Shown: in pieces, positions 62,681 to 64,000 of the stretch
How positions within the stretch are numbered: position 1 is the first letter of the stretch
Layout: each line of letters begins with the position of its first letter
Source of the DNA: Akkermansia muciniphila
Lineage (GTDB): Bacteria; Verrucomicrobiota; Verrucomicrobiia; Verrucomicrobiales; Akkermansiaceae
Length of the DNA: 64,000 nt
Assembly: GCA_945888515.1 (NCBI GenBank)
Contig: CAMDAD010000015.1
Location: 1 to 64,000, forward strand
Reading direction: 5' to 3'
Notes under the pieces: model-generated
What the model was told of the DNA's origin: nothing
The model's input: the letters and a program-made list of their open reading frames with translations, nothing else
Databases searched by the model: none
Translations under genes and position numbers: made by a program

Positions 62681-64000
62681 ATGAAAAAACGTTTCACCTA
62701 TTCTAACCCGGTAGTTTTCAACTCTATTTTGAGTTTGGGATTGCGAGGAATTTTCACGATATTGATCTCATGGCTGTGCGTTTTTTCGGTGGGTGGTTAC
62801 GCTGCTGAGCGACCCAATGTGATACTGATTCTAACGGATGATCAAAGTCCGAGCAATCCGCCCACGCCGGATTATCCGCATTTGGTTTGCCCGCCGGGAT
62901 TTGGCTTTGGCGGCGACAAGGTGCTGAGTCCCCATGTAAACCGACTGGCCAGCGAGGGCATGGTCATGACCAATGCGAATGTGAGCTGCCCAGTTTGCTC
63001 ATCGTCGCGCTATACCACGCTCACCGGTCGCTATGCGTCGCGGACCTCCGGCGAGATTTTCAACCGACTTTTCCCCCCCGGTTCAATGGCGCAACCGGAA
63101 AACAATGTCGAGCTCGGACGCAGCGAAGTCAATTTGCCCCGCCTCTTGCAAGGTGCCGGCTACACCACCGCCTGGGTTGGCAAGAGTCACATCATTGAGC
63201 AGCACATTCTCGAAAAACCTGCTCTTTGGGGCACGGCTGCCGCTGCTGGATTGAAAGGCTATCCGATGGTCAGCGATCCTAAGACGGACGCAAGGACCAA
63301 TCAGGCGATGCGCGAGAACCAGCAGTGGTGGCGCGCGCGGATTCGCAAGGAAGGCTTCGACTGGGTGGGCGCAGTCTACCCCGGCAACCTGCTGGAGCTT
63401 TTCAACAAGCCATCCAATGTCCACAACGTTGAGTGGACCACTCGCTCGGTGCTTGATTTCCTCGACACCCGAGCTGCTGACGGCGACAAGCCCTTTTTCC
63501 TCTACTACGGCACAACCATTCCGCACGGGCCCGATCCGTGGGGAAAAAACAAAGACGGTTTCACACATGGAATCGACGCCGACCCCGGCTACACCGGCGA
63601 AGGTTACCGCACCGACCTCGACTACTCATTCATGCCGTCGCGCGAATTGATCAAGAAAGAAGTTGCTGCGGGCGGATACGATGTAAAACATGCTTGGTTA
63701 ACGTGGTTCGACCACTCGGTCGGTGCGATCCTGCGCAAGCTCGACGAGCGGGATCTAAGTCGTGACACACTGGTGATTCTGACTTCCGACCACGGCACTT
63801 GGCGCTATGGCAAGACCACCATGTATGACGGCGGTCTCAGGGTGCCACTCGTGATGCGTTGGCCTGCAGGTATCCGCCAGGGATCGACCTACCCGCATCT
63901 TGTGCTCAACACCGACTATGCCGCTACTATCCTTGATCTCGCCAAAGTCACGGTGCCCGCCGATTATAAGCTCGATGGACTTTCGCTCGTGCCAGTTCTG
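62681..64000 (+). CDS. secreted sulfatase, partial at window end
   Basis: Not in the ORF track because no stop lies within the window; the frame is open for 440 codons. MKKRFTYSNPVVFNSILSLG has a hydrophobic signal or helix ending GGYAAERP. The sulfatase begins NVILILTDDQSPSNPPTP, with the formylglycine site CSSSRYTTLTGRYA (CxSxR), GKSHIIEQ, and TSDHGTWRYG with the metal-binding DH. It is the closest relative in this window of the sulfatase at 42903: GFDWVGAVYPGNLLELF, DYSFMPSREL and LVILTSDHG parallel it. It is 37 bases after the LacI gene on the same strand, so it may be directly under its control. It should remove sulfate from a glycan outside the cell. Confidence 0.92.
   Translation, partial: MKKRFTYSNPVVFNSILSLGLRGIFTILISWLCVFSVGGYAAERPNVILILTDDQSPSNPPTPDYPHLVCPPGFGFGGDKVLSPHVNRLASEGMVMTNANVSCPVCSSSRYTTLTGRYASRTSGEIFNRLFPPGSMAQPENNVELGRSEVNLPRLLQGAGYTTAWVGKSHIIEQHILEKPALWGTAAAAGLKGYPMVSDPKTDARTNQAMRENQQWWRARIRKEGFDWVGAVYPGNLLELFNKPSNVHNVEWTTRSVLDFLDTRAADGDKPFFLYYGTTIPHGPDPWGKNKDGFTHGIDADPGYTGEGYRTDLDYSFMPSRELIKKEVAAGGYDVKHAWLTWFDHSVGAILRKLDERDLSRDTLVILTSDHGTWRYGKTTMYDGGLRVPLVMRWPAGIRQGSTYPHLVLNTDYAATILDLAKVTVPADYKLDGLSLVPVL

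Noticed and set aside
62681-62700. AAACGTT motif at the start of the last sulfatase gene
   Set aside because: It lies inside ATGAAAAAACGTTTC, a common signal-peptide start (Met-Lys-Lys-Arg), so it was not counted as an operator.
1-64000. CRISPR arrays, prophage, restriction-modification or other defence islands
   Set aside because: No regular spaced repeats, capsid/terminase genes or methylase/nuclease pairs were seen; only the toxin-antitoxin pair relates to this theme.

Overview
The window looks like a chromosomal piece of a Verrucomicrobiota bacterium. The case rests on gene families typical of that phylum: a Verru_Chthon-cassette-A-like protein with a pilin-type N-terminus, PSCyt1/DUF1549/DUF1553 plus DUF1501 pairs, DUF1080, HprK without visible PTS genes, several secreted sulfatases, and very large secreted proteins with autotransporter-associated beta-strand repeats. 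Assignments come from reading translated sequence against remembered family motifs; no database search was run.

Layout. 1-2.4 kb is a mobile-element scar: a RelE/ParE toxin-antitoxin pair (toxin damaged at its C-terminus), a complete ISAs1-family insertion sequence with 14-bp perfect ends, and the C-terminal third of an integron-type tyrosine recombinase cut off at the IS edge. 2.4-24.7 kb is mostly housekeeping: the tight sufE-terC-plsY-gpsA block, a peroxiredoxin, avtA overlapping trmO, a secreted lipase-like hydrolase, a PAS-AraC regulator, rhodanese overlapping an L,D-transpeptidase, an uncharacterised secreted protein next to a CreD-like membrane protein, a BNR sialidase-like protein, tRNA-Arg(UCU), rarA, an M29 aminopeptidase, a GH25-like lipoprotein, a von Willebrand A membrane protein, DUF1080, hprK and cca.

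24.7-38.7 kb shifts to secreted and catabolic functions: a MauG/cytochrome c peroxidase-like diheme protein, a PL9-like pectate lyase, an SDR oxidoreductase, a SASA-type carbohydrate esterase, a PDZ/HEAT-repeat protein with a frameshifted small secreted gene behind it, a DUF1549/DUF1553-DUF1501 pair, another SDR and a sulfatase.

38.9-64 kb looks like a polysaccharide-utilisation region: a 1.1k-residue BNR_4 protein with His/His/Tyr/Arg spacing like ulvan lyases and with discoidin and LamG modules, a 1.4k-residue modular sulfatase, the Verru_Chthon A-like protein and its overlapping partner, a ROK-family protein, a GH38 alpha-mannosidase, a 2.1k-residue beta-strand-repeat protein with a 1.35-kb internal duplication, a LacI-family regulator, and a third sulfatase running off the window. 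LacI-like AAACGTT motifs lie before several of these genes, and four secreted proteins share a C-terminal module that may be a sorting or anchoring signal. Together the region would desulfate, cleave and import a sulfated algal-type polysaccharide. That is an inference.
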